Shown: positions 44,098 through 53,917 of the stretch, in pieces
Layout of the letters: each line of letters opens with the position of its first letter
How positions within the stretch are numbered: the stretch's first letter is position 1
From: Rhizoctonia solani
Taxonomy: Eukaryota; Basidiomycota; Agaricomycetes; Cantharellales; Ceratobasidiaceae
Length of the DNA: 64,000 bases
Direction: 5' to 3'
Assembly: GCF_016906535.1 (NCBI RefSeq)
Contig: NC_057372.1
Location: 2,709,501 to 2,773,500 of the forward strand
Notes under the pieces: generated by a model
Seen by the model: the letters and a program-made list of their open reading frames with translations, nothing else
Told to the model about the DNA's origin: nothing
Databases searched by the model: none
Translations under genes and position numbers: made by a program

Positions 44098-45797
44098 TCA
44101 CATTCCATCAGCATAATCCAAGGGATTCCATTTGTTCATGGCCTTGTTACTTTCAAGGTCAGACTCATGTCCTCCTTCATCACTTAGTTCATGGATTGCT
44201 AAGTTGGATATACTTCTGCTCAGATCATTCTGAGCTGCTTGCATGGCCCATTGTTTGAGCCAGTCATGTAGATCCTCTATGCTCATTTTGCGTTCTAGGA
44301 TCATGTAATAGACATCCTCAGGAGTGAGGTTGTCCACATAGCCACCTAAGCCTGATGGCAGTTTGTTTTTCCAGTTTTCAATTTCTGCAGCCAGCCATTC
44401 CCTTACTGTTGAGATTGGTATCCACCATTCAGGATCAATTTCCTCAATGTCTAGATGCCACTCTGCCAACTTCCTTGTGTGCTTTAGCACTGGGGCCCTC
44501 ACTACATCCTCCACAGAGGCACCCACATTACCTCTACACACAAAGAACTTGGTACTTTGCATTAGTTTGGGTTGTTTTGGTGGCTCACTGCCAACCCAGC
44601 GGAGGTATCCCCTGATTGGACAGCGTAGGGTTCTTCCAATCCAGTAGCATTTCCATTGTTGACCCATTGGTATGTAATCAAGGGTTGCTGAGGGATCAAG
44701 TAGTTTGGCATAAGCCTTGGATTGTTGGAAGGAGTCACATCTTGTGATGACCTTATGCCAGTCATAGATGTTGGTGATAGGGGGTTGATCATTCCCCATG
44801 TCCCAGCCCATGGATGGATCTGGGGGTGCCCATTGATCCAGGTTGTCCTGGGACCAAGGGAACTTGGTCCTGTGCTCACTGGATCTATCAAGGTGGTAAG
44901 AGGTGGCATCTCCAGTGGCCTTGGAGATCCTGGTCTCTGTTCTGATGGCAGGCATGATGTTCTAGTAATGGGGATAGATAAGAAGGTAGTGGTGCCAGTG
45001 GTGGTTTGAGATGACTTCCCAGGCATGGGATGCCTTCCTTTATACCCTGGGTTGCCAGGGCCCTTATCTTTCCGCTTGTCAGACCCTTTATTGCCCTTTG
45101 CCCTAGGGTCACGTGATTTCCTATGTTCTTCAGTAGAGTGGTTTGTTCTCCCACACACCTCACATTGGATTTCAGTAGACCCTGATTTATCAGAATTGGA
45201 TTCACTGTTGTTCTCAGCCTCCCAGAGGGAAGACAAGGGAAGTATTTTATCCAATTCATCAATCACTTCCTGAGAAATGCCTCAATCCAGCATTTCCTGT
45301 TCCATCTTTAGATGGTTGTCAATATGTTTCTCCAACCTTTTGACTCCCATTACTAGTTCCATTAAGAATCCATAGACCTTTTGGGTACTTGTAAGGTGGT
45401 CATTAGTAATCCGTTTCCTGTTTGCCTCAGTTTTTGGTGGTTGAGTTTCCTCAGGGAATTTGGCAAAGAAGTCTTCAATAAAATCCTTCACTGTCTTATT
45501 CCTGGTTGCCTCATCTACCAAAGGGGTTTCCTTTTCCCTGGTGGCAGGGTCCTCCAAGGGTGTGTTATTCCCTGGATTCTCATGCCTAGGGTCTAGGATC
45601 CTAGCTGTGGCAAGTTGAAATGATTCCATATCCGGTTGGTCAGCCTGTTTAGAAGGGGTAATTCCTACTCCTTCCTGATGTCCCTGTTCCATGCCTTGCA
45701 TAGGAGATGTCAGCTCCATGACATGATCATGTTCAGGGTTATCCAATTGGGGCAAAGTCCCAAATACACGCCTAGGTTGCATCTTATGAATTCCCAT
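44098..45797 (-). pseudogene. E2 gag-like protein of unknown family, with a stop and a frameshift
   Basis: Minus-strand reading frame in the place of gag. The likely start is ATG 45797 (MGIHKMQPRRVFG). A single TGA near 45280 separates it from the next block (45266 onward), which is otherwise in frame and holds a Cys/His motif CEVCGRTNHSTEEH, a CCHC knuckle with the last Cys replaced by His, followed by a basic stretch. Near 44955 the reading continues in another frame to 44098 with a well-formed domain (YDWHKVITRCDSFQ ... WLAAEIENWKN ... MSIEDLHDWLKQWA). I do not recognise that domain. The order of N-terminal helices, zinc knuckle and basic region suggests an RNA-binding gag; a virus coat protein is the less likely alternative. 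The stop may be a sequencing or decay change. Confidence 0.5.
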
Positions 45798-45874
45798 ATT
45801 GTTGCAAAAGGCCAAATAGAGCACTATAATAGTCTCTATTACTTGCAAGTTCCAAGATATACCTATCTTAGTCA

Positions 45875-46080
45875 GTAAGAAGCCAAATAGCGCAACCCAC
45901 AAAGGAAGTCTTTAGCTATTTGCAAGAAGAAGACAAGAAGTCTCAGTTAGTAAGAAGCAAAATAGCGCAACCCACAAAGGAAGTCTTTAGCTATTTGCAA
46001 GTAGAAGACAAGAAGTCTTAGTTAGCAAGAGGCAAAATAGTGCAACCCACAGAGGAAGTCTTTAGCTATTTGCAAGTAAA
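45875..46080. repeat. 75-bp tandem repeat upstream of the E2 gag-like gene
   Basis: Nearly three copies with a period of exactly 75 bp (GCGCAACCCAC at 45890, 45965 and, with one change, 46040). E1 has a single equivalent at about 3895-3935. The array lies in the 5' leader just before the start codon. Confidence 0.8.
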
Positions 46081-47139
46081 GCAGTGGACACCTAGGGTCC
46101 TAGTGATGAGAAGACTCTGACAGTACTTCTTATCACTAATCAGAAAGAAGGATCAGTGGAGATCCTTTGTTGACAGTTGTTGATAGTTGAATTTCAAATA
46201 AATCACGCAGTTGCTCTTTTTGAGGTGTAGCAACACCTGCTTGTCCCTATAGGTTGTAAGACAAGGGAAAACAAGCTGGCTTTCTAAGCAGCTTGTTCCG
46301 CCCCTATATATACCTGGGCATCACTTGGGTCTATATACATATTTCAAATGGGAGCACAGCCTCTCGGAGCCGTAGCACAGCCTCAAGAAGCAGTATGAGT
46401 CAAAGAACCATGTGGCAGTGCTCAATTAGCCAATCAAATGCCAAGAAATACACTGGTGAGGTGAGGTCTTGGCTGAGTTGGTTCTATTTTTAGCACATGA
46501 TCACGTGGAACACCGCTTAAGTATGACTCATACTCTTGGCATGCACAGCCACAATATAAGTATGACTCATCCAATTTCCATATATGGCAATCCTATTCCC
46601 CAATCCGGCCCAGTTTTACCCAGAGATCAAGCACAGCCATCATCATGTGATTGTGGCAGTGCAGGTAGTACTTGATGACTAAGCATTTGTCATTATGCTT
46701 GGTCATAGTTGATTTGTCATTCATGAGTTGATCATGTGACCTGGTTGCTGACTAAGCATTTGTCATCATGCTTAGTCATACTTGATTTGTCATCAATGAG
46801 TTGATCATGTGATCTGGTTGCTGCCTCATCAGAGTTCAGCTGACTAAGCTTAGTCATCCATCCATTTCATCTTCTTTCCTAATTTGGAAAGGGGATTGCC
46901 ATTTTTGGTAAGTCTAGGTTGCTTAGTCTCTATTTGTCTTGAAAGTCTTCTTCAAGTTATGTCTTTTCCTAATTAGGAAGGTGAGTTACCATAAATGGTA
47001 ATCTGACGTTGTGTTGTTGGGACAATATGTTGTGCATCAGTGATGTAGGGGCATTAGTCATCCCTACATCCCCTATAGGCAATACATATACACATATATG
47101 TATATATATACTGGGTATAGGTAAGCAGCTTGTTTTCAA
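46081..47139 (-). promoter_or_regulatory. E2 leader with TATA box and self-complementary sites
   Basis: Inverse of the E1 leader. TATATATA at 46312-46305 (minus) is followed 34 nt later by CAGCTTGTTTTC (46278-46267). Its complement GAAAACAAGCTG lies 2 nt inside the 5' LTR (47137-47126). Tandem ATGATCAACTCAT-type units are at about 46670-46850. Confidence 0.6.
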
Positions 47140-47605
47140 TGTCATAACCCATATCTGGAGGGGTTATTACCATATATATCCACTGTCAAAGATATATAGT
47201 ATATATGATGCACAGTGATATATCAATAATATAAGTCGCTGGGGGACGTTGCACTCCCCCCGCCCCCCTAGCCGCGGGCCAATGTTAAGGGAGCCTGCAG
47301 GCAAGGTCTAAATAATATATTATTATAGAAGAGATTATGTCATCCCCCCCCCACCTCAAATCCGTAGTAGTTTAGTATAGTATTTGATAAAGGACTGGAG
47401 GGGGGGAGGTCATGTGACCTGGACTTAGAGAATATCACTAAGTCCAGCCATGTCAACCATAAGTCTCTTATATGTGGGAACCTGGAGGTTCCAAGTGCAT
47501 ATGTGCGAGTATATGCGTGCTTGCGGTCATGTTGGTGTGCAACATGAGTGTGTTGGAGGCTTGACAAGGTCAGGACTCATGGAAAGAATGGAGTGGGTCA
47601 TGACA
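47140..47605 (-). repeat. 5' LTR of E2
   Basis: 466-bp LTR-E. It is followed by unrelated sequence and not by the interrupted B2 pol. Confidence 0.85.
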
Positions 47606-47628
47606 AGCTGCCTCAGTAGTATTGCACA

Positions 47629-47801
47629 TGTCATAAACAGAGGAAAATAGAACTAGCCGGAATTGAACCAGCTTGACCACTAAGCCATAGAGCCCTATTA
47701 TTCCTCTGCTGACAACCCATGATTACACCTGCTACCCCCCAAATTTGGGCTTGGGCCAGCATGCAACCACTTGTACTGGTCATGTGACCGTGTCCAGGAC
47801 A
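47629..47801 (-). mobile_element. 173-bp mini-LTR repeat, copy 2
   Basis: TGTCATAAACAG...GTCCAGGACA with a perfect 5-bp duplication GCACA (47624-47628 and 47802-47806). Nearly identical to copies 1 and 3. Confidence 0.75.
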
Positions 47802-47806
47802 GCACA

Positions 47807-47997
47807 CTTACCCTTATACACACTCATCACACCTCCCAGGCCTAAGGCCCCTTTGCTTCCAGTAGTTATAGTAGCAGGGCCCTAAGCACTGAATTAGTAT
47901 AGCCTAGGCAGTAGTTAGTCATAGATACCTTGTATTAGTTATGGCCCCAAGCGCCTGCCACTAGCATGTGACCAACCTTACAGTTGGGTCACAACAT
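47807..47997 (+). mobile_element. LTR-C fragment, terminal part
   Basis: Diverged 3' half of LTR-C (CACACCTCCCAGGCCTAAGG block) ending GTCACAACA. Confidence 0.6.
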
Positions 47998-48119
47998 GAT
48001 GGCAAAGGGGCCTGAGGCCTGGGAGGTGTGGTAGGTCTACTGAGCAGGGTGAGTGCTGTACTACTGAGGGTCCTAGCTACTTAGCTAGGCTTCTGAAACC
48101 TGTCTTGGATGAGAGACAA

Positions 48120-50002
48120 TGTTATAGAGTAGGGTTTTAGAGACTATGTAATTAAGTACAGAATACAATAAAGTGATTAATGGATCAATTATATATGGAT
48201 ATAAAAGGCAATAGACTAGCTATATAAGGGTAAATTAGGTTAGTAATCAGGGTGATCCCTACACTTAACAAGTAATCAAGCAATTACTGTAGATGCAGGT
48301 GGTTGGTTATGCTTATACCTATAGTATGAAAGTTAGTACTGAGTCTTATTTACTTACTGTAATTTATCTGGACTTGTTAGTAATTTATTTGACTGAGATT
48401 GCACTAAATTAAAGTGTATATGCCGCTTTCAAGGCCTTAAACTCTCCCAACTGACTTACTCAAGAGGTTCAGGGTTGCCCTAGAGCCTTTCCTAGCTACC
48501 CAGTATCTGTTGGGACCTTGCTAGAGGCTATATGCGCCAAGAGGCCTTACAGGTTAAGTTCAGTGAGTTTAAGAGGCTAAGAAAGCAAAATAAGACACTC
48601 TAAACTGTTATAACCTCCTAACATATACCACTGAATTTGCATGATTTTTCTAATATTTTTGGTATTTTTTCCGAACCAACTATCTTATGTTTTTGAATCA
48701 CGTGATCTCGGCGCTTATTATGCCAAGATGCCGCACCAAGATGCCGTGCCAAGGGCGCTTAGGAGAAATCCATGCTTCTGCGCAGCCCGCAGCACACTTC
48801 TCTTTTCCATTATGTACTTCCTTTTCTCACACACACAGACCATGTAGATAGTGCATTCTTGTCTATATATACAGCAGGAAAATTGCTTGGGAACACCAAG
48901 TCAATTTTACCTTGTCTCAAACTCATTGAGGAGGCACCCCAGCCAGCTAAGTAGCTGGCCCCCATCAGAAGTAACCTGCTTATCCCCTATCTTTACTCAC
49001 CACACCTCCAGGGCTAAGCCCCCATTGCCAACAGTAGATACCAGTAGGATGCCTTAAGCATTGTAGATACAGTAGCATAGTTAGGAGTACAGCCTTAGTT
49101 AGTTGACTACCTTGTTTAGTACAGCCTTAAGCGCCTGCCCACTAGCAAGTACCCAACCATACAGTTGGCGTACAACATAAACTAAGTAAAGAAGATCTAA
49201 TAGATCTTCAAGTTCACACAAGGGGTAAGAATGGGATGAAAAGAAGATGTATTCAAAGGGTCTCCCTCAGGGGGTTTATATACCCCAGAGGGAGAACAAA
49301 TAACTATATACATGATGTACAAAAGAGGAAGTTACATGAGAGGTACAGTCTGAGCTATTTGATACATAAAGACCAATTAGTCCCAATAAGTCCTAGTGAG
49401 ATAGACCCAAGGCTATTTATAGAATGTTCTAGAGCATATATGACTAAATTACATTAGTGTGAATGCTAAAAATAACCTTGAGGCAAGGTAGGATCTCATA
49501 GAAAAAGCTAGAAACTTAAATGGTTAGTATCTCCATCAATTTGGCTCAGAATCAGGCAATTCCTTTTTGAGAAGTGATATGCCGGAGCCTCCGACCTATT
49601 GGCATTGGTCCGCATAGTAATATGCCTATTTCCTGCCAAGATATTGGCGTTGGCGCGCCCCACCAACCTTTGGCGCTTATTTGCAATGACTAAGCGCCAG
49701 CGCTTGCATGCTTACTTGCACTTGTTCTATGGTCTATAAGTACCGTTCCTACATGAAAATGTATGCTACAAAAAATGCTATAAATCATATAAATAATAGT
49801 ATGACCACTTTGCATAATTAGATGTGTATATATGCAAGCGCAATGAGGAAATAAAGTATAAAAGGTCTTGTAGCACTGCCAGTTTCCAAATATAGTAATA
49901 TTCATGCCCATATTTGGATAGAGCAAGTATGATTACTCCAGTTTGCACTATTCACTATTGGCAATTAGGGGTGCATATGTCTAAATTAGTCATTCCATAA
50001 CA
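48120..50002 (-). mobile_element. LTR-A, diverged copy, split by LTR-C
   Basis: Inverted LTR-A: TGTTATAGAG...ATTCCATAACA, with duplication GACAA (48115-48119 and 50003-50007). Shared blocks with 5822-7344 include the CATAACCAACCACCTGCA sequence (48310-48293) and the TATA region (about 49270). It is about 1.3 kb once the nested LTR-C is removed. Confidence 0.72.
48606..49177 (+). mobile_element. Solo LTR-C inserted in LTR-A
   Basis: Complete LTR (TGTTATAACCTCC...GTACAACA) with duplication TAAAC (48601-48605 and 49178-49182). The TATA and start region match those of the element D LTR. Confidence 0.87.
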
Positions 50003-50314
50003 GACAAGGTAAAATCAACTTGGGATTTTACCAAGCAATTTCCCTGCTGTATAAATAGGCAAAGCACTATCTACAAGGTGGTCTGTGCATGTGGGAGAAA
50101 GAAGTACAAGTGGGAAAAGAAGCATGCTGCAGGCTGTGCAGAAGCGTGGATTTCTCCTAAGCACCCTTGGCATGGCATCTTGGTGTGGCATCTTGGCATG
50201 TATAAGCACTAAGATCATGTGATTAAAAAACTAAAGCAATAGAGTCTGTAAAAAATACTAGAAATATTAGAAAAAAGGTGCAATTCCAGTGGTATAATTT
50301 CCAAGGGTGTAACA

Positions 50315-50386
50315 GTTGTCCAATATACTTTGTTTAAATTTGAGAAAATGGGAATAAATTCCCTGGTATCAAGTGTGTCTACAACA
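50315..50386 (-). mobile_element. LTR-B terminal fragment
   Basis: The last 70 bp of LTR-B, ending GTGTCTACAACA. Confidence 0.6.
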
Positions 50387-50659
50387 CCAAGTCAATTTTA
50401 CCTTGTCTACCCTCACAGACAGGTACCAGTAGTTCAGCAGTACTGTCAGGACCATAAGTCCCCTAACTAATGTAGTAGATAGTTCAGCCCTCATCCTCAC
50501 CAGCCTAAGGCCCTTCCACACCATAGTTAGTAGTCACCACACCACCCTAAGCAGTTTAGATACAAGTAGTATAGCCCTAGTTAGTAGATTGCTTTGTTGT
50601 AGTACAGCCACAAGCACCCACCACTTGCAAGTACCCAACCTTACAGTTGGTGTACAACA
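50387..50659 (+). mobile_element. LTR-C terminal fragment
   Basis: Starts at the transcription-start region of LTR-C (CCAAGTCAATTTTACC) and ends GTGTACAACA. The break at the R-start region suggests a template-switch or partial cDNA event. Confidence 0.6.
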
Positions 50660-50857
50660 GAGACAGGGAAACAAATTAACATAAGTCTCAATTAAGTTAC
50701 AGTGAGTTCTAGAGACTAATATTTAGGTTAAACACTGCTCTGCTTGTACCTTGCATCACCTACTACATAGCAATACTCATATTACTAGTTATTGGTAGGG
50801 ATCACCCTGATACTAACTAACTTATTCCCTTAGCAAGTCAATTGGCTACTTTAACAT
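50660..50857 (+). mobile_element. LTR-A-like fragment
   Basis: Shares the block TAGGGATCACCCTGAT and flanks with the LTR-A at 48120-50002, in opposite orientation. Diverged. Confidence 0.45.
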
Positions 50858-51030
50858 TGTCATAAACAGAGGAAAATAGAACTAGCCAGAATTGAACCAG
50901 CTTGACCACTAAGCCATAGAGCCCTATTATTCCTCTGCTGACAACCCATGATTACACCTGCAACCCCCTAAATTTGGGCTTGGGCCAGCATGCAACCACT
51001 TGTACTGGTCATGTGACCATGTCCAGGATA
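50858..51030 (-). mobile_element. 173-bp mini-LTR repeat, copy 3
   Basis: Third copy, same length, ending GTCCAGGATA. The flanks AACAT and ATTAC do not match, so this copy is older or rearranged. Confidence 0.7.
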
Positions 51031-51039
51031 ATTACCTAT

Positions 51040-52172
51040 TGTCCTAGACGTCTGTAAGGACATCAAGGAGGCAGGTGCTTGCGGCTGGGTAAAACTAAGT
51101 AAGAGTTGCTTAAGGCAACAAGCAAGCTACCTATGACAACAACCAACTATACTACAGTGACAAGACACTGTAAGGAGTTGGCAAGCTACCTAAGTACAAT
51201 GAGAACAATGCTTAAGGCATGTGACTAAGTAGTTTACTGGGCTTAAGGCCCTTGTACAGTGTAAGGATGCAACAAGAGGTAATCAACCTGGGTGTTACCA
51301 TGGTTGGTTGGCCTCCTTATATATTACAGAGGGAACTAATTACAAATGCCATGTATGTGGGAAAGTGTTACACTCCCAAGAATTATACCATTGGAATTGG
51401 ACAATTTTTCTATTATTTTTAGTATTTTCTACAGACTCTTTATCTTTACTTTTCAAATCACGTGATCTTGGCGCTTATTATGCCAAGATGCTGTGCCAAG
51501 GGCGCTTAGGAGAAATCCACGCTTCTGCGCAGCCCACAGCACACTTCCTTTTTCACATGTAGTCTTCTATTCACACATGCACAGACCACATGTATTTAGC
51601 AGTCTTGTCTATATATACAGCAGGGAAATTACTTGGAAACCCCAAGTTGATTTTACCTTGTCTCACATCCACTGAGGAGGACCCACCCAGCCAGCTAAGT
51701 AGCCAGCCCTTAGTAGTATCAGAAGTTACCCCCTTACCTGCGCTTACCACACCTCCAGGGCTAAGCCCCATTTGTCAACAGTAGTTAGAAGTAGGATGCC
51801 TTAAGCGTCAGTAGCATAGCCTTAGTATAGATTAGATAAGCAGTGTTAGTAGTAGTACGGCCTCAAGTGCCTGCCCACTAGCGTGTACCCAACCTTACAG
51901 TTGGCGTACAATAGAAAGGAAGCTATCTATATGCAATAAGAAGCCTGCTCCACAGTTGGCCTTACTCATGCATACATGTCACTGACATGTCATGATGACG
52001 TCATAGGTGGAGGTGGCTATGTGTGCTGATTAAGCGCAGAAGGGGACATGGCTTGGCGCTTAGTGTATGATATAAGCGCCAATGTCACGTGATTGAAAAT
52101 GTTGTCCATTTGTCTTTGTTTAAAACTGAGAAAATTAGAATAAATGTCCTTGGTATACATGTGTCTACAACA
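51040..52172 (-). mobile_element. Solo LTR-B split by a solo LTR-C
   Basis: TGTCCTAGACG...CTACAACA with duplication CCTAT (51035-51039 and 52173-52177). LTR-C is inserted at 51366-51913. Confidence 0.87.
51366..51913 (+). mobile_element. Solo LTR-C nested in LTR-B
   Basis: TGTTACACTCCC...GTACAATA with duplication GAAAG (51361-51365 and 51914-51918). The terminal CA is TA here. Confidence 0.87.
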
Positions 52173-52285
52173 CCTATCTTTATAAGATTATTACCTTTTA
52201 TAGTTAACTAGTTACTCTTTCTATCCTTTTTCCTCTTTTAGTATTTTTCTTTCCTTTTAGAGTATATTCTTTTATTAATTATTTT

Positions 52286-52345
52286 TCCTATCTATAACAC
52301 CCTCTAACCCTTTATACAAGGAGTACACTGATGACAATTGAAACT
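52286..52345 (+). pseudogene. Fragment of the DUF4112 gene
   Basis: TATACAAGGAGTACACTGAT with its flanks matches exon 2 of the DUF4112 gene at 56590-56645 (protein motif PLYxEYTDxN), with a few substitutions and a stop. The surrounding 52180-52285 is AT-rich and unrecognised. Confidence 0.6.
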
Positions 52346-52359
52346 CATATTCTAATGCC

Positions 52360-53604
52360 ATGGCCCAACATAAAGCATTACTCCTTTTTGAAAAGTATGG
52401 TGAACTTGAAGTAAATGCTTGTCCCACCCCTATCCTGCAGAAAATTCAAGCTCTTGTCAAGGTTAATGCTGCTGAAAGTAAGTCCTTGCCCTAACGTATA
52501 TATTGCTTTGGCTGAATAGTGATGTCTTAGTCAACCCTGCCAATTGGAAGGCCAGTGCACACCTGTCCTACTTTCAATGCCTGCCCTCAACTATCAACTC
52601 TGTAGATCATTGACTATGGTGCCCTTATAGAAAATCTCCCGACCATTCTGGGAGTTGACAGTGCTGGAATTGTAGAAGTAGTTGGTCCAGAAGTGACCGA
52701 CTTCAAGGTCGGAGATAGAGTGTGAGTCTTGCTTGACTACCCTTGTTCCATCATCTGATATTGCCATATAGGTTTTCCCAGGGACTTTATGATAGTTCCG
52801 ATGAAACAGCATTCCAAGAGAAAGTCATTGTCAAGACCGATATCATTTCTAAGATCCCAGACAACATCACTAAGGACAAAGTATCAACTATTCCATCCGC
52901 TACTATCGCAATCTGGGTTGGTCTCTTCCAATAGACTGGCATCGAAGCTCCAACAAGCAGCCCTACCGCCAATGGAAAGGGTGTTCTAATCTTAGGAGGA
53001 AGTTCGTCCGTTGGCCAATTTGGTGGGTGGTACTTCGGAGTATCAATTTCTATTTCATATATATTACTTACCGACCCCGGGACTTGATCAAGGCATCCAA
53101 CTCGCTCGCATTGCTGGTTTCTCACCAATTGTCACTACTGCATCGGCTCAGCACGCCAACTTCCTCAGGTCACTTGGAGCAACTCGTGTCTTTGACCGCA
53201 ACGTGGATACAACAACTGTCCAATCCGCCTTCCCCACCCCTGTGTCTCTTGTTCTAGACTCAATCTCCATTGCTGCCACTCAGGAGTTCGCTTTTGAGGT
53301 CTTGATTACTCAGTCTCTTGTACCGGACGCACACATTGTACTCATGCTCCCGCCCACCAATTCGCTCAAGGAGAAAATCTCTGGGGAAAAGGTTGCTGTG
53401 CATACTGCCTATGGTAGCTCTCATAGGTTTAAGGACCTAACCATGCCATTCTGGCGAAATATCGAACAGTGGATCAAGGATGGCAAATTTGTACCCAACC
53501 GAGTACAGGTTGTGAAGGGAGGTCTGGCTGCGCTGCCGGAGGCGATAGATATCTCGCGCAAGGGTTTGAGTTGCGTAAAGATTGTCATTCATTCTCAGGA
53601 GTAA
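52360..53604 (+). pseudogene. Zinc-type alcohol dehydrogenase-like (MDR) protein, one stop codon
   Basis: Medium-chain dehydrogenase/reductase, enoyl-reductase type. The exons start at 52360 (MAQHKALLLFEKYGELEV), about 52520, about 52606 (GVDSAGIVEVVGPEVTDFKVGDRV), about 52772, and about 53090 to the stop at 53602-53604. The NAD(P)-binding loop reads ILGGSSSVGQFG, as in quinone-oxidoreductase-like members, and IARIAGFSPIVTTAS follows. No Cys/His set for catalytic zinc is visible, as in many enoyl-reductase relatives. TAG at 52932-52934 interrupts GLFQ-TGIEAP; CAG would restore it. The gene sits right beside the repeat block. A missed splice form is possible but the flanking frame is continuous. 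Confidence 0.7.
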
Positions 53605-53917
53605 CCGCAAGGGGCAATCACTTGTACTTATACAATGCTGTTAAATCTGAATGTATTTGGTTGTTCGATCACACCACAAGGGGCGGACTTAGTCTGGAGA
53701 TGTTGAGGCTAATGTTGAGGCTATCAGTTAATTAGAAAGAGATATATCGCTGTTTGGGTTATCTATGGCTAAGGTTTGAAGAATCGGACAACTCAAACAC
53801 GTTCCCTCTCCCCCATCTACCGAATGCTGGGTGGAAATCGTTGAGTGGAGAAAATGTAATATTGATTCTACGGGAAACTCCATACATCAAGCTATCTGAC
53901 AGCCGTTATCAAATTCT

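Larger units (their letters stand above)
41341..47605 (-). mobile_element. LTR element E2 with an antisense Rep gene
   Basis: A 6.3-kb element with nearly identical 469- and 466-bp LTRs in minus orientation (41341-41809 and 47140-47605), a polypurine tract inside the 3' LTR (AAAAGGGGGGGCAA, 41812-41825, minus) and a leader shared with E1. The body differs from E1. It carries a gag-like gene on the minus strand (44098-45797) and, convergent to it on the plus strand, an intron-containing Rep gene (42205-43883). No RT or integrase is present, so it would need enzymes from another element. The flanks do not match: GGAAG on the left, AGCTG on the right, and the B2 pol does not resume after 47605. 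Ectopic recombination or deletion after insertion is likely. Confidence 0.78.
47998..50314 (-). mobile_element. LTR-C, inverted, split by LTR-A
   Basis: The two parts (47998-48119 and 50008-50314) are one inverted LTR-C whose outer end is lost. It ends GGGTGTAACA at 50314. The interruption is LTR-A at 48120-50002 with duplication GACAA. Confidence 0.68.

Noticed and set aside
41810..45902. E2 interior as a complete integrated ssDNA virus genome (rep plus cap)
   Set aside because: No stem-loop origin was identified, the opposite gene has a zinc knuckle and is too long for a typical coat protein, and LTR, polypurine tract and leader explain the borders better. Kept as an alternative only.
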